Made by a program: the position numbers and the translations under genes
Notes under the pieces: model-generated
The model's input: only the letters and a program-made list of their open reading frames with translations
What the model was told of the DNA's origin: nothing
Database searches by the model: none
Shown: positions 27,744 to 36,611 of the stretch, in pieces
Layout: each line of letters starts with the position of its first letter
How positions within the stretch are numbered: position 1 is the first letter of the stretch
Assembly: GCF_019090165.1 (NCBI RefSeq)
Contig: NZ_JAHRIB010000056.1
Location: 1-64,000, forward strand
DNA from: Streptomyces sp. BV286
Lineage (GTDB): Bacteria > Actinomycetota > Actinomycetes > Streptomycetales > Streptomycetaceae
Direction of reading: 5' to 3'
DNA: 64,000 nt

Positions 27744-27757
27744 TGGGAGCGGTTCCA
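27744..27757. promoter_or_regulatory. CebR-like operator, 12 of 14 positions
   Basis: TGGGAGCGGTTCCA differs from the CebR consensus at two positions in the right half. It lies 49 bases upstream of the truncated CBM2 gene at 27806 and about 700 bases upstream of the GH6 gene. Confidence 0.7.
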
Positions 27758-27805
27758 TCAGTCGACGCGTCCGTAACGGCGCGCCCGAACTGCAAGGACT
27801 CGCTC

Positions 27806-28459
27806 ATGCGACACCCCCCGCGTTTACCTCTTTTAGTGGTCGGTGCAGCCGCACGCGTCCCCATGGGCACCGCGGTCGCGCCGGTCGTCACGGCTTCGGG
27901 AGCCGCTGCCGCCCGCACGGTGGAGTACTCCGTCACCGGTCGGCGGCACAGGGGCCTCCAGGGCGCCGCGAAACGCACCGACGCTCCAAGCGCACTGGTC
28001 CCACGGCCGGTGCACCGGCACCTCGTCGGGCTGCTCCGACGTGCGCGCCGGCTGCCAGAAGCCGATGTCCGGCATGCGGTACGCACCGTCCTGCCGGGCC
28101 TCGGCCGTGAGCACCTCCGAGGGCACGACCGTCGTCCTCGGCCTGTTCGGCGAGCCCTCCACCACCGCGACAGCTGCGCCACGGAGAGCTGCTGGAACTC
28201 CATGCCCGCCCCGGTGGCCGCCCGAGTACCGCATGTCGCGGGCGGCACCGGTGAGAACACCTGCGCGCATTCCTTCGTCGACCGCGGCACGACGTGGTCC
28301 GACACGCGCGCACCGACTGCCCCGGCCGGACCCGGAGCACCCGGGACCGCTGCTCCGGGCCGGCCCCGAACCACCCCCACGACGGCACTCCCACGTCGTT
28401 CGGCATCGGGCCGCGTGACCCTCAGCGCGCCCTCGACGGATAGGACACCCCGCACATGA
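27806..28459 (+). pseudogene. Remnant of a secreted CBM2-containing cellulase gene
   Basis: ATG 27806 has AAGGA seven bases upstream and encodes a convincing signal peptide (MRHPPRLPLLVVGAAARV...VTASGAAAA). Then comes RTVEYSVTGRRHRGLQGAAK, which resembles the first strands of a CBM2 (VEYSVT-QW--GFQGAVK). After about residue 55 the frame becomes arginine-rich and meaningless, with no catalytic domain before the stop at 28459. With the CebR-like operator just upstream, this looks like the 5' stub of a lost cellulase gene. Its leader may now carry transcription into the GH6 gene. The CBM2 match is by eye over about 20 residues. Confidence 0.5.
27930..28400 (-). pseudogene. Possible frameshifted relic, minus strand
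   Basis: Two minus-strand frames hold stretches that read like real protein, KECAQVFSPVPPATC...GMEFQQLSVAQLS (about 28270-28180) and VVPSEVLTAEARQDGAYRMP, then WDQCAWSVGAFRGAL (about 28130-27960), in different frames. They could be one decayed secreted or lipoprotein sensor gene. I recognise no family, and high GC makes spurious frames common. Confidence 0.25.
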
Positions 28460-30171
28460 GCCGTACCAGAACAGCACTTCTCGCGGCGATGGCGCTGGTC
28501 GCCGGGACCGCGGGCGCCGCCGTCGCGGCGATACCGGCGGACGTCGGCGCGGCCGCCGTCCCCTGCACCGTGGACTACAAGGTGCAGAACCAGTGGGACA
28601 CCGGCTTCACCACCTCGGTGACCGTGACCAACAACAGCGCGGCCAAGTCGAGTTGGGCCGTGAAGTGGTCGTACGCCGGAAACCAGAAGATCACCAGCGG
28701 CTGGAACGCGAAGCTCAGCCAGAGCGGCACGGCCGTCACCGCGGCCAACGAGAGCTACAACGGCACCCTCGCGACCGGGAGTTCCGTCAGCTTCGGGTTC
28801 AACGGCACCTACAGCGGCACCAACGCGCTGCCCACGGCCTTCACCCTCGACGGTGTGACCTGCAACGTCGACGACGGAGGCTCCGGCCCCGGGCCCACGG
28901 ACCCGCCGCCCGGACCGGGCAACAAGGTGGACAACCCGTACTCCGGCGCCAAGGTGTACGTGAACCCGGAGTGGAAGGCGAAGGCCACCGCCGAAGCCGG
29001 CGGCAGCCGGATCGCCAGCCAGCCGACCGGGGTGTGGCTCGACCGGACCGCCGCGATCAACGGCGTGAACGGCGGCATGGGCCTGCGTGCCCACCTGGAC
29101 GCGGCACTGGCGCAGAAGGGCTCCGGCGAACTGGTCGTCCAGCTGGTGATCTACAACCTGCCCGGCCGTGACTGTGCGGCCCTGGCGTCGAACGGCGAGC
29201 TCGGCCCGACGGAGATCGACAAGTACAAGACCCAGTACATCGACCCGATCGCGGCGATCCTCAAGGACACCAAGTACGCGGGCCTGCGGATCGTCACGAC
29301 CGTCGAGATCGACTCACTGCCGAACCTCGTCACGAACGTCTCACCCCGTGCCACCGCCACCGCGAACTGCGACACGATGAAGGCGAACGGCAACTACATC
29401 AAGGGCGTCGGCTACGCGCTGAACAAGCTCGGCGACGCGCCCAACGTCTACAACTACGTGGACGCCGGACACCACGGCTGGCTCGGCTGGGACGACAACT
29501 TCGCCCCGTCCGCCGACCTGTTCAAGCAGGCGGCCACCGCCGAGGGCGCGACCGTCGCGGACGTGCACGGGTTCATCGTGAACACCGCCAACTACAGCGC
29601 CACGAAGGAGAACCACTTCACGGTCAACGACTCCGTGGGCGGTGCCTCGGTCCGTACGTCGAAGTGGATCGACTGGAACCGGTACGTCGACGAGCAGTCC
29701 TACGCGCAGGCCATGCGCAACCAGCTGGTCTCGATCGGCTTCCCCTCCGGGCTCGGCATGCTGATCGACACCTCCCGCAACGGATGGGGCGGCACGGCCC
29801 GGCCCACCGGTCCCGGGGCGACGACCACCGTGGACACCTACGTCGACGGAGGCCGCTTCGACCGGCGCCTCAACACCGGCAACTGGTGCAACCAGTCGGG
29901 CGCCGGCCTCGGCGAACGGCCGCAGGCGTCGCCGGCCGCCGGCATCGACGCGTACGTGTGGATGAAGCCCCCGGGTGAGTCGGACGGCTCCAGCACCGCC
30001 ATCCCGAACGACGAGGGCAAGGGCTTCGACCGGATGTGCGACCCCACGTACACCGGCAACCCGCGGAACAACAACAACATGTCGGGTGCGCTGGGGAACG
30101 CGCCCCTGGCCGGGCACTGGTTCTCGGCGCAGTTCCAGGAGCTCATGAAGAACGCGTACCCGGCACTGTGA
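28456..30171 (+). CDS. Secreted GH6 cellobiohydrolase with N-terminal CBM2
   Basis: A 571-residue exported cellulase. Signal peptide about 1-33, CBM2 about 35-137 (VPCTVDYKVQNQWDTGF), a Gly/Pro linker (about 138-155: GGSGPGPTDPPPGPG), then GH6. YNLPGRDCAALASNGEL and VEIDSLPNLVTN carry the family's catalytic aspartates, and the length and insertions fit the exo-acting Cel6B type, which releases cellobiose from non-reducing ends. With the reducing-end-acting GH48 it makes the classic exo-exo pair. The ribosome binding site is weak (GGATAGGA). It has no CebR box of its own nearby; the closest lies about 700 bases upstream in front of a gene remnant. Confidence 0.96.
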   Translation: MSRTRTALLAAMALVAGTAGAAVAAIPADVGAAAVPCTVDYKVQNQWDTGFTTSVTVTNNSAAKSSWAVKWSYAGNQKITSGWNAKLSQSGTAVTAANESYNGTLATGSSVSFGFNGTYSGTNALPTAFTLDGVTCNVDDGGSGPGPTDPPPGPGNKVDNPYSGAKVYVNPEWKAKATAEAGGSRIASQPTGVWLDRTAAINGVNGGMGLRAHLDAALAQKGSGELVVQLVIYNLPGRDCAALASNGELGPTEIDKYKTQYIDPIAAILKDTKYAGLRIVTTVEIDSLPNLVTNVSPRATATANCDTMKANGNYIKGVGYALNKLGDAPNVYNYVDAGHHGWLGWDDNFAPSADLFKQAATAEGATVADVHGFIVNTANYSATKENHFTVNDSVGGASVRTSKWIDWNRYVDEQSYAQAMRNQLVSIGFPSGLGMLIDTSRNGWGGTARPTGPGATTTVDTYVDGGRFDRRLNTGNWCNQSGAGLGERPQASPAAGIDAYVWMKPPGESDGSSTAIPNDEGKGFDRMCDPTYTGNPRNNNNMSGALGNAPLAGHWFSAQFQELMKNAYPAL

Positions 30172-30266
30172 CGCTCCGCCCGCGCCGGGTCACCTCGGCT
30201 GCGGGTCCGTCCGCCGGCTGAGTGCGGCCGGTCGTGGCCACGCGGCGCGGCCGCACGATGCGAGAG

Positions 30267-30300
30267 CCCCGCGCCCCTCCAAGAGGGGCGCGGGGAACTC
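30267..30300 (+). terminator. Hairpin terminator after the GH6 gene (dispersed element, copy C)
   Basis: CCCCGCGCCCCTC (30267-30279) pairs with GAGGGGCGCGGGG (30283-30295), a perfect 13-bp stem with a 3-base loop, about 95 bases past the GH6 stop. The right arm and following AACTC belong to the dispersed GC-rich element. Confidence 0.75.
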
Positions 30301-30381
30301 TTTGCTGTTTCCGCAAGGCGAGTAGCTGTTTCGGGGAAGGCGGAGCACGCTGGCCGTATCCCGAACGAGAGGCTCGCAGCC

Positions 30382-31293
30382 ATGACGCACGACCACGGAA
30401 ACGACCAGAACCACAGCCACGAGCACAGCCACAGCCACGGCCACGGCCACACCCACATCGACTTCGCCGAGATGCTGCCGATGCTGGAGCAGGAGGCCGA
30501 ACTCTTCACCCCGCTCTACACGCAGGCGACTGCCTGGCTGCGGGAGTTGCGTCCCGATCCGGAGATGATCGTGGACGCGGGCAGTGGCCCCGGGGTCATC
30601 TCCTGTCTGCTCGCCGACACGTTCCCGAAGGCCAGGGTCGTCGCCGTGGACGGTGCCGCGCCCCTTCTGGAGGCGGCCCGGGCCCGGGCCGCCCGCCTCG
30701 GGATCGACGACCGTTTCAGCACGCTGGAGGCCGAACTCGGCGACGGGCTCGGCGACCTGGAGTACCCCGCCGACCTCCTGTGGGCGAGCAGGTCCCTGCA
30801 CCACGTCGGCGACCAGCGGGGCGCCCTCGCCGGTTTCGTCGACCGGCTCGCGCCCGGTGGGACCCTCGCCCTGCTGGAGGGCGGCCTGCCCTCGCGCTAC
30901 CTCCCACGCGACATCGGCATCGGCCGCCCCGGTCTGCAGGCCCGCGTGGACGCGGTCGAGCAGGAGTGGTTCGCGCGGATGCGGGCCGACCTGCCCGGTG
31001 CCGTCGTCGAGGACGTCGAGGACTGGCCGGCCCTGCTGACCGCGGTCGGGCTGCGCCACACCGGGACGCGTACCTTCCTGCTCGACCTCCCGGCCCCCGT
31101 CTCCGACGAGGCCCGTGCGTTCGTCGCCACGAGTCTCACCCACCGCCGGGAGGGCCTCGCCGAAGGACTCGAAGCCGACGACCTCGCCACCCTCGACCGG
31201 CTCCTCGACCCGGACGACCGGGCAAGCGTGTTCCACCGCCCGGACGTGTTCGTGCTCACGGCGCTGACGGTGTACGTCGGCGTGAAGCCCTAG
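30382..31293 (+). CDS. SAM-dependent methyltransferase with a histidine-rich N-terminal tail
   Basis: A 303-residue class I methyltransferase. The first 25 residues hold ten histidines in an HxH pattern (DHGNDQNHSHEHSHSHGHGH), a likely metal-binding tail of the kind seen in nickel or zinc chaperones and transporters. The Rossmann domain follows: motif I VDAGSGPGVISCLLA, AVDGAAPLLEAA, and LLWASRSLHHVGD, then APGGTLALLEGG. The C-terminal third is helical. The substrate is unknown; the tail suggests either metal-dependent activity or metal storage. The ATG follows GAGAGGCTCGC, a weak site. It is alone between the GH6 gene and a convergent glycosyltransferase gene. Confidence 0.88.
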   Translation: MTHDHGNDQNHSHEHSHSHGHGHTHIDFAEMLPMLEQEAELFTPLYTQATAWLRELRPDPEMIVDAGSGPGVISCLLADTFPKARVVAVDGAAPLLEAARARAARLGIDDRFSTLEAELGDGLGDLEYPADLLWASRSLHHVGDQRGALAGFVDRLAPGGTLALLEGGLPSRYLPRDIGIGRPGLQARVDAVEQEWFARMRADLPGAVVEDVEDWPALLTAVGLRHTGTRTFLLDLPAPVSDEARAFVATSLTHRREGLAEGLEADDLATLDRLLDPDDRASVFHRPDVFVLTALTVYVGVKP

Positions 31294-31370
31294 CCTCGCC
31301 GGGCCGGGCCGGGCCGGGCCGGGGCGAGGGCGCCGGCCCGTGGTCGTGGTCGTGGTCGTGCCTGTGACCC

Positions 31371-32927
31371 TTAGCAGTGGCCCGGGCGTGCGTATGCCGT
31401 GACCCGGGCTCCGTGCACCGCGCGGGTGGCGCACTCCTCGAAGTGGGTCCTGAGCACGTCCCGTTTCATCGTTTCCCCCGCGAAGGCGTCCAGCGGTTGG
31501 CCGGCCGGATCGCGGACCGTGACGATCCGGGTGGCGGCGATCATGCGGGTCCGGACGGCGGAAGGGGACACCTCTGTGCCGTACAGGGTGCGGGAGGCGT
31601 GCGGTCCGCGGTCGAGCGCCAGGTCCCGTAGGTCCGCGACGGCCCGCGGATACGGCAGGGACCACACGCGGCGGCGCAGCGGCATGTAGAGGATGCCGTC
31701 CCCGGGCCCGCTCATCTCCTGGACCGTGCGGGCGACGGCGGTGACGTCGTCGACGCGGCTCGCGGAGTCACGCAGGTGCAGGGCGCCGGGGATCAGGGCG
31801 AGGACGGTCGCCACCACCGCGACCCGTGTCCACCCCGCCCGGCCGGCCCGGTGCAGCGCGGCACCGACCAGCAGGGCCGCCCCGGCGTTGCCGAAGAGGA
31901 CGTAACGGGCCACGTACAGCGGCTGGAGCAACGACATCAGCATGAGCACGGCCGTGGGCGCGACCAGGAGGGAGAGCGCGGCCGTCCTGAGATCCACGGC
32001 CCTGCCGGTGCCCTGCGGCAGGACGCGTGCGCAGACCATGCCGAGGGCCGCCAAGCCCGCGAACGTGACGTACGAGACGACGTCGAAGCCGATCCACCCG
32101 ACCTGCTGCGACTGGCCCGTGCTCAGCACCGCGACGGGCGCGAGCCCGACGACCACGCAGGCCGCGGTCACCGCCCAGCGGCGCCGGACCGCGCGCGGGA
32201 CGGCGATCGCGTGCGCGGCCAGCGCGAGGACCGCGAACTCGTGCAGCAGACAGGCCGCGAGCATCAGCGCGCCGTAGCCGGCCCAGGACCTGGAGCGCCG
32301 CACGGCCACCGCCCCCACCAGCGCGTACGTGGCCCACACGACCAGCGCGCACACGAGTGCGTACGAACGGCCCTCCTGGGCGTACTCCTGCACGGGCGGC
32401 AGGAGGGCGAAGACGAACCCCGCCAGGAGCCCCGCCTGCGGGCACGCGAGCCGGTGCCCGAGCCGGACCACGCCCGCCGTGGCCACCGCGGTGGCCAGGA
32501 CCGACGGCAGCCGCATGACGAGGAGCGGATCGGCGTCGCCGAACAGGGCGTAGAGGGCGTGCAGGAGGAGGTAGTACGCCCCGTGCACCGCGTCGGCGTC
32601 GGCGAGTGTGCCCCACAGGTCGGGCAGGCTCCGGTGTGCCATGTCGTACGTGACCGCCTCGTCCCGCCACAGCGAGCCGCCCCGGCGGACACCCCACAGA
32701 CCCAGGGCGAGGGTGAGGAGGACGGGCAGCAGGGACAGGAGCGGGCCGGGGCGCCGAGGGGTGACGCCCGCCGCACGCACGGCCGTTGTGGGGGAGGCGC
32801 GGACGGACTGGACGGTGGCGATGACGGTCTCCCGGGTGTGGGCGTCGCCGGCGGGGTGACGACGGAAGGACTCAGAAATGCCGAGTCCAGCCGCCGGAGG
32901 ATTGATGCGCAGGCCCGTTCTGGGCAC
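31371..32927 (-). CDS. GT-C type membrane glycosyltransferase (family 39-like)
   Basis: A 518-residue polytopic protein with about ten hydrophobic segments. The first extracytoplasmic loop has WRDEAVTYDMAHRSLPDLW, the acidic motif typical of ArnT/PMT-like GT-C enzymes that transfer a sugar from a polyprenyl-phosphate donor. The C-terminal roughly 120 residues are soluble and probably external. The acceptor is unknown. GTG 32927 lacks a clear ribosome binding site; a GTG at about 32777 (RAAGVTPRRPG) would give a shorter protein starting just before the first helix, so the N-terminal 50 residues are doubtful. It is divergent from the STAND gene. Confidence 0.8.
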   Translation of the reverse strand: MPRTGLRINPPAAGLGISESFRRHPAGDAHTRETVIATVQSVRASPTTAVRAAGVTPRRPGPLLSLLPVLLTLALGLWGVRRGGSLWRDEAVTYDMAHRSLPDLWGTLADADAVHGAYYLLLHALYALFGDADPLLVMRLPSVLATAVATAGVVRLGHRLACPQAGLLAGFVFALLPPVQEYAQEGRSYALVCALVVWATYALVGAVAVRRSRSWAGYGALMLAACLLHEFAVLALAAHAIAVPRAVRRRWAVTAACVVVGLAPVAVLSTGQSQQVGWIGFDVVSYVTFAGLAALGMVCARVLPQGTGRAVDLRTAALSLLVAPTAVLMLMSLLQPLYVARYVLFGNAGAALLVGAALHRAGRAGWTRVAVVATVLALIPGALHLRDSASRVDDVTAVARTVQEMSGPGDGILYMPLRRRVWSLPYPRAVADLRDLALDRGPHASRTLYGTEVSPSAVRTRMIAATRIVTVRDPAGQPLDAFAGETMKRDVLRTHFEECATRAVHGARVTAYARPGHC

Positions 32928-33031
32928 CTATCAATCCGGGGCCGGCCGTGGTCGGACGCGGACCGTCGCAGCGGCGGCGCTTGCTACCGTGCGGTGGGGG
33001 ACGGTTGTGTCCGGGGACGGGGGAAACGCCT

Positions 33032-36000
33032 GTGGGACGCCGGGAGAAACCGCTGGACCCGGCCGCCGGGCCCGTGCAGCGCTTCGCGTACGAACTGCGC
33101 AAGCTCCGGGACGAGGCGGGCGCACCCACCTACCGGGACATGGCACGGAACGCCCCCTACTCCGCGCCGACCCTCTCCGCGGCGGCGTCCGGCGAGAAGC
33201 TGCCCTCCCTGCCCGTGCTCCTGGCCTACGTGACCGCGTGCGGCGGCGACTGGCACGCGTGGGAACGACGATGGGGCGAAACGCTCGCCGAGGAGGCCGA
33301 TGCCCGGCCCCCGGAGGGCGGCGACTCGCCCTATCCGGGACTGGCCCGCTTCGAGGCGGACGACCGGTACGCGTTCCACGGGCGTGACGAGCTGGTCGCG
33401 GAACTCCTCGAACTGACGGGCAGGCGACGCATCCTGGCCGTCATCGGTGCCTCCGGCAGCGGCAAGTCGTCGTTGCTGCGCGCCGGACTCGTCCCCGCTC
33501 TGCGGGCGTCCGGCGAGGGGATCGCCGCCATCCGGATCCTCACCCCCGGCGACCGCCCGGACCGCACCCACCGGGCCCTCTTCACCCCGCACGCCACCGA
33601 CGCGCCCGCGGCTGGTGAGGTACCCGGGGACACGCTCCTCGTGGTCGACCAGTTCGAGGAGGTGTTCTCGCTCTGCCGCGACCCCGCCGAACGGGCCGCG
33701 TTCCTCGGCCGCCTGCTCACCGCACGGGACCCGGACAGCCGACTGCGCGTGATCGTGGCCGTCCGAGCCGACTTCTACGGACGCTGCGCCGAGCACGGCC
33801 CGCTGGCGGAAGCGTTCTCCGACGCGAACTTCCTCGTCGGCCCCATGCCGGCCGACCGCCTGCGCGAGGCGATCGTCCGGCCCGCCTCCGACGCCCGGCT
33901 CGTCGTCGAACGCGCCCTGACCGCGCGGATCACGGCCGATGTGGCGGGTGAGCCGGGTGGCCTGCCGCTGATGGCGCACGCGCTGCGTGAGGTGTGGCGA
34001 CGGCGCTCGGGCAAGACGCTCACCGAGGCCGCGTACGACGCGATCGGGGGCGTACGCGGCGCTGTCGCCCACACGGCGGAAGAGGTCCACGGGACCTTCA
34101 CGCCCGCCGAAGCCGGCGCCGCCCGGGCTCTGTTGCTGCGCATGGTGTCGCCCGGAGACGGCACCTGCGACACCCGCCGCCCGGTCGAGCGTGCCGAACT
34201 CGCCGCCGATCCCGCCACCGAGCGGGTGCTCGAACGCCTGGTCCGCGCCCGCCTGCTGACGGTCGACGGCACGGTCGTCGACCTCGCCCACGAGGCGCTC
34301 ATCGACGGCTGGCCCAGGCTGAAGGGCTGGATCGACGAGGACCGGGAACGGCTGCGGCTGCACCGGCGGCTGACCGAGTCGGCCCAGGCCTGGACCGAAC
34401 TCGCCCGAGATCCTGGGGCGTTGTACCGCGGCACCCGGCTCACCGCGGCCCGCGAGACATTCACCGACCTCTCGGCGCTGAGCCCGTCGGAGCGCGACTT
34501 CCTGACCGCGAGCGTCGACTCGTACGAGCGAGGGGTGCGTGCGGCCACGCGTACCGCACGGCGGCTGCGGGCCCTCACGGCCGCGCTGGCGGCGCTGCTG
34601 TGTGCCGCCCTCGTCGCCGGGGTGGCCGCCTGGCGGCAGAGCGACACGAACGCCCGGCAGCGCGACGAGGCCGAGGCCCGCCGGATCGCCGCCGTGGCGG
34701 GGGAGTTGCGCACGTCCGATCCGCGTACCGCGATGCGGCTGTCCGTCGTGGCCTGGCGGATCGCCGATGTGCCGGAGACCCGGGCGGCCGTGCGGGCGGC
34801 CGCCGGTCAGCGTGAGGAGACGACGTACACCCCACCCGACGACCTGGCCCGGAACGCGCCCTCGTGGCTTAGCGGGGACGGCCGCCTGCTGACCACGGTG
34901 TCGCACGACCGGGTGAGGCAGTGGGACGTGCGCGCGGAGCGCGAGGCCCGGTCGGTGCGGGTCCCCGGCATCTCCGAGGGTGTCACCGACGTGTCCGGGG
35001 ACGGACGGTGGATCGCCTACCACACCGGAAAAGGCATCTCCGTGCGGGACTTGGCGGGCCGGACGGTGCGGCACCTGCCGACCGGCGACCGGCGTGACGA
35101 CGACGCGGCGTTCTCACCGAGCGGCCGCCTCCTCGTCGACAAGCGGCACATGGGCCGGGACCGCGCCCGCATCCAGGTGTGGGACGTGCGGAGCAGCAAG
35201 CGCCTCCTCACGTACGGGCGTGCGGAGGACGGCGGCCACATGCCGGTGGTGAGCCCGGACGACCGGCTGGTCGCCTGGTGCATCCGGCCCAGGGCGAGAC
35301 TGGAGATGTACGACATCGCCGACGGCCGCCGTGTGACGCCCAACTGGCCGCGCGGCACGGAGCGGCGTCTCTGCGGACCCGCAGGGGACGAGTTCGGGTT
35401 CACGCCCGACGGCAGGGCCGTGGCCGTCGTGAACACGGACGGTGTCCACACCTGGGACTTCCGCGCGGGACGTGAGCGCGCTCCCCTGCCGCTGAACGGC
35501 CTCGGGCAGACGGCCGTGCGCTTCGACACCGCGGGGGACCACGCCCTGACCTGGTCCGGCGGCCGCTTCGCGGTCTGGCGCACGGACAGCCCCGACCAGC
35601 CGATCATCACCTTCCCCGTCCCCAACCGCACCGTCAGTGAATACCGGCTCGACACCCAGGACGCGGTGCTGCGGTACCGCGAAGGCGGGCAGACGAACAG
35701 CATCCGTACGTTCTCGCTCACAGGCCTCGTCGGCGAGGTGACATGGCGGCGGAAGCCGCTCACCCACGCGGTGTTCGACCAGGGCGGACGGGCGATCCCG
35801 TCCCCCGGGCCGCCGTACATGGCCCGGGCCGTGGACCGTGACGGCACGCTCTTCACCGCCGTCAACACCGCCGGCGGCCTCGAGGTCCGGCGCAGGGGCG
35901 ACCGGCCCGGAACCTGGACGGTGGGGACGCCGCAGACGGACGCGGTGGCCGTCGCTCCCACCGGACGCTTCGTCCTCGACGCGGACGGCGAACTGATCGA

Positions 36001-36496
36001 CGTGCCGACGGGCCGCAGAACCAGGGCGGTCCGGGGCGAGGACTCGGTGGAAGGGGCGGCCTTCAGCCCCGACGGACGGTACCTGGCCGTCGCCACCACC
36101 AACGGGCGGACCTCCCTGTGGGACGTCCGTGGGCAACGCCGGATCGCCGTCCTCGTCGACACCGACGACGCGATGGCGCCGCCGGTGTTCGCCTTCTCCG
36201 CCGACGGCTCACTGCTCGCGGCCGGCGACGAGGACGGCTCCGTGCGCGTCTGGGAGACCGCGTCACCCCGCCTGCCGCCCGCGTCGGTGCGCGTGGGCGA
36301 CGGACGGGTGCTCGCGGTCGGATTCACCCCCGGGAACCGGGAGTTGAGGGTGGCCACACGGCATCTGCCCCAGCGGGGGTACGCGCTGGCCCCCGCGAGC
36401 GCCGCCGAGGCCGTGTGCGCCCGGGCGGACGGCGGCGCGACCGCGGAACAGTGGCGCACGTACCTGCCGACCGTGTCGTACCGGCGGACGTGCTGA
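33032..36496 (+). CDS. HTH-STAND NTPase (nSTAND1) with membrane helix and WD40-like propeller
   Basis: A 1154-residue multidomain protein. An XRE-like helical domain (about 14-85: FAYELRKLRDEAGAPTYRDM) precedes a STAND P-loop NTPase: Walker A GASGSGKSS (139-147) and Walker B LLVVDQFEE (about 196-204). A winged-helix/helical region (about 300-500) leads to one membrane helix (about 512-533), and residues about 590-1154 form a WD40-like propeller with repeats such as SPDGRYLAVATTNGRTSLWD. Such proteins are ATP-driven signalling switches, abundant in Streptomyces, and some belong to conflict systems. GTG 33032 was chosen because the homologous start GRREKPLDP lies there and GGGGGAA precedes it. 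Confidence 0.9.
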   Translation: MGRREKPLDPAAGPVQRFAYELRKLRDEAGAPTYRDMARNAPYSAPTLSAAASGEKLPSLPVLLAYVTACGGDWHAWERRWGETLAEEADARPPEGGDSPYPGLARFEADDRYAFHGRDELVAELLELTGRRRILAVIGASGSGKSSLLRAGLVPALRASGEGIAAIRILTPGDRPDRTHRALFTPHATDAPAAGEVPGDTLLVVDQFEEVFSLCRDPAERAAFLGRLLTARDPDSRLRVIVAVRADFYGRCAEHGPLAEAFSDANFLVGPMPADRLREAIVRPASDARLVVERALTARITADVAGEPGGLPLMAHALREVWRRRSGKTLTEAAYDAIGGVRGAVAHTAEEVHGTFTPAEAGAARALLLRMVSPGDGTCDTRRPVERAELAADPATERVLERLVRARLLTVDGTVVDLAHEALIDGWPRLKGWIDEDRERLRLHRRLTESAQAWTELARDPGALYRGTRLTAARETFTDLSALSPSERDFLTASVDSYERGVRAATRTARRLRALTAALAALLCAALVAGVAAWRQSDTNARQRDEAEARRIAAVAGELRTSDPRTAMRLSVVAWRIADVPETRAAVRAAAGQREETTYTPPDDLARNAPSWLSGDGRLLTTVSHDRVRQWDVRAEREARSVRVPGISEGVTDVSGDGRWIAYHTGKGISVRDLAGRTVRHLPTGDRRDDDAAFSPSGRLLVDKRHMGRDRARIQVWDVRSSKRLLTYGRAEDGGHMPVVSPDDRLVAWCIRPRARLEMYDIADGRRVTPNWPRGTERRLCGPAGDEFGFTPDGRAVAVVNTDGVHTWDFRAGRERAPLPLNGLGQTAVRFDTAGDHALTWSGGRFAVWRTDSPDQPIITFPVPNRTVSEYRLDTQDAVLRYREGGQTNSIRTFSLTGLVGEVTWRRKPLTHAVFDQGGRAIPSPGPPYMARAVDRDGTLFTAVNTAGGLEVRRRGDRPGTWTVGTPQTDAVAVAPTGRFVLDADGELIDVPTGRRTRAVRGEDSVEGAAFSPDGRYLAVATTNGRTSLWDVRGQRRIAVLVDTDDAMAPPVFAFSADGSLLAAGDEDGSVRVWETASPRLPPASVRVGDGRVLAVGFTPGNRELRVATRHLPQRGYALAPASAAEAVCARADGGATAEQWRTYLPTVSYRRTC

Positions 36497-36545
36497 CCGT
36501 GCCCCGGCCGCCCCGCGCGCCGAAGTCGACGTCCGCCAGGGGGTG

Positions 36546-36576
36546 TTGACATCGAGCGCACTCCAAGTGATGGACT
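36546..36576 (+). promoter_or_regulatory. Putative SDR gene promoter with MerR-like dyad
   Basis: TTGACA (36546-36551) is followed by a long spacer containing the imperfect dyad ACATCGAG-CGCA-CTCCAAGT (6 of 8 pairs). MerR-family activators bind such dyads between widely spaced promoter boxes. The -10 is poorly defined. Confidence 0.35.
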
Positions 36577-36611
36577 CCGGGCCCTTGGCGGAACACGACA
36601 TGGGGGAAGAC

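Noticed and set aside
19501..30171. Secondary-metabolite cluster
   Set aside because: The large genes here are secreted polysaccharide-degrading enzymes; no PKS, NRPS, terpene or RiPP machinery is present.
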